DNA of 14,716 bases from an uncultured Lachnospiraceae bacterium. GTDB lineage: Bacteria > Bacillota > Clostridia > Lachnospirales > Lachnospiraceae. Numbering within the stretch: position 1 is the first letter of the stretch; each line of letters begins with the position of its first letter. Position numbers and translations under genes: made by a program. Shown here piece after piece: positions 13,657 to 14,716 of the stretch. The stretch covers positions 1-14,716 of the forward strand of contig CAJUHY010000063.1 in the NCBI GenBank assembly GCA_910585895.1. The letters run 5' to 3'. The notes below the pieces were generated by a model that worked only from the letters and a program-made list of their open reading frames with translations, had not been told where the DNA came from and did no database searches.

Positions 13657-14716
13657 ATGGAAAATAAGATTACAAGAAAACATACGCGTGAAATACAAAT
13701 TGGAAACCGTGCCATTGGCGGGAATCAGCCTATTTTGATTCAGTCGATGACAAATACCAGAACGGAAGATGTCAAGGGGACGATTGCCCAGATTCAGAGA
13801 CTTACGGCGGCAGGCTGTGAAATTATCCGCTGCGCTGTGCCTACGATGGAAGCGGCGGAGGCGATTGCAGAAATCAAGAAAGGCATCACCATTCCCTTGG
13901 TGGCAGACATCCACTTCGACTATCGGCTTGCAATTGCCGCCATGGAATATGGGGCGGATAAGATTCGCATCAATCCTGGAAATATTGGAGCGAGAGAGCG
14001 TATTCAGGCAGTGATTGATGTAGCAAAAGAGAGGAACATTCCCATACGTGTCGGCGTCAACAGCGGTTCTTTGGGGAAGGAACTTGTGGAGAAATACGGC
14101 GGTGTGACGGCGGAGGGAATAGTAGAGAGCGCCTTGGATAAGGTACATATCATTGAAGATATGGGGTATGACAAGTTGGTAATCAGTATCAAGTCTTCGG
14201 ATGTCATGATGTGTGTGAGAGCACATACATTGATTGCAGATGAGACAGATTATCCCTTACATGTGGGAATTACCGAATCAGGAACGGTTACCAGCGGCAA
14301 TATTAAATCTGCTATGGGACTGGGCATGATTTTAAGTCAGGGAATCGGAGACACAATTCGGGTATCGCTGACTGGAGACCCCTTGGAGGAGATTAAGTCA
14401 GCGAAGATAATACTGCGGACCTTGGGTATCCGTGAGGGCGGCATTGAGGTAGTTTCCTGCCCCACCTGCGGGAGGACCCAGATTGATTTAATTGGTCTGG
14501 CAAATCAGGTGGAAGACATGGTAAGCGCTATCCCCCTGAATCTGAAAGTGGCTGTCATGGGCTGTGTGGTAAATGGTCCCGGAGAGGCAAAAGAAGCGGA
14601 TATCGGTATCGCTGGCGGTATTGGTGAAGGTTTGATTATCAAACATGGAGAAATTTATAAGAAAGTGAAAGAGGAAGAGCTGCTTTCAGCTCTCCGTTTT
14701 GAATTGTTACATTGGA
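13657..14716 (+). CDS. ispG: 4-hydroxy-3-methylbut-2-en-1-yl diphosphate synthase, 3' partial
   Basis: The frame is open from ATG 13657 to the window edge (353 codons, no stop). The protein is the [4Fe-4S] enzyme GcpE/IspG, which reductively converts ME-cPP to HMBPP, the second-last MEP step. The N-terminal TIM barrel has IQSMTNT, ADIHFDYRLA, KIRINPGNIG, HVGITESGT and GIGDTIRVSLTGDP. The C-terminal cluster ligands are C268 and C271 in SCPTCGRTQ, C303 in MGCVVNGPGE, and E310. The usual length is about 350-360, so only a few codons are probably missing. SD AGAGGAA overlaps the rseP stop, giving tight coupling. Confidence 0.95.
   Translation, partial: MENKITRKHTREIQIGNRAIGGNQPILIQSMTNTRTEDVKGTIAQIQRLTAAGCEIIRCAVPTMEAAEAIAEIKKGITIPLVADIHFDYRLAIAAMEYGADKIRINPGNIGARERIQAVIDVAKERNIPIRVGVNSGSLGKELVEKYGGVTAEGIVESALDKVHIIEDMGYDKLVISIKSSDVMMCVRAHTLIADETDYPLHVGITESGTVTSGNIKSAMGLGMILSQGIGDTIRVSLTGDPLEEIKSAKIILRTLGIREGGIEVVSCPTCGRTQIDLIGLANQVEDMVSAIPLNLKVAVMGCVVNGPGEAKEADIGIAGGIGEGLIIKHGEIYKKVKEEELLSALRFELLHW

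Overview
The window looks like a chromosomal segment from a low-to-mid GC Firmicute of class Clostridia, most likely a gut Lachnospiraceae relative. I infer this from the strong AGGAGG-type ribosome binding sites, the use of TTG starts, the gene order frr-uppS-cdsA-dxr-rseP-ispG, and an N-terminally extended bactofilin. The assignment is inference from protein character and gene order, not from a search.

Left part (1-3014). The window opens inside a protein with tandem S1 RNA-binding domains; its start lies outside the window, and in this lineage it is often fused to IspH. A closely spaced cheR methyltransferase gene follows, with no other chemotaxis genes in view. A convergent DEDD-exonuclease gene of the YprB type is read on the minus strand, with a hairpin between the two 3' ends.

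Copper island (3074-6183). A 44-bp palindrome sits in the divergent intergenic region. Next comes a sigma-A promoter whose 17-bp spacer and -10 box are covered by a CsoR operator, then csoR, then a Cu(+) P1B-type ATPase gene. The ATPase reading frame runs without a stop into a CopZ-like metallochaperone domain. At the joint there is an A6 run in an A AAA AAG register, a stop codon in the neighbouring frame, and two perfect ribosome binding sites with in-frame ATGs. This looks like a recently fused or recoded copA-copZ pair and is the most interesting coding feature here.

Envelope and housekeeping part (6302-14716). A membrane-anchored NodB-family peptidoglycan or polysaccharide deacetylase and a bactofilin are followed at 11 bp by pyrH, frr, uppS, cdsA, dxr, rseP and ispG, all on the plus strand with short gaps. 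Together these cover UMP phosphorylation, ribosome recycling, undecaprenyl diphosphate synthesis, CDP-diacylglycerol synthesis, two steps of the MEP isoprenoid pathway that feeds UppS, and site-2 intramembrane proteolysis. ispG runs off the right edge just before its expected end.

The dense operon is interrupted once, between frr and uppS, by 2.5 exact copies of an 85-bp tandem repeat. Each unit can fold into two hairpins, and the array begins exactly at the frr stop codon. No tRNA, rRNA, CRISPR array, transposase or phage gene was seen. The only gene-free stretches above 200 bp are 3015-3239 (palindrome, promoter, operator), 6143-6348 (terminator-like hairpin, AT-rich DNA, promoter) and 9639-9914 (repeat array and hairpin).
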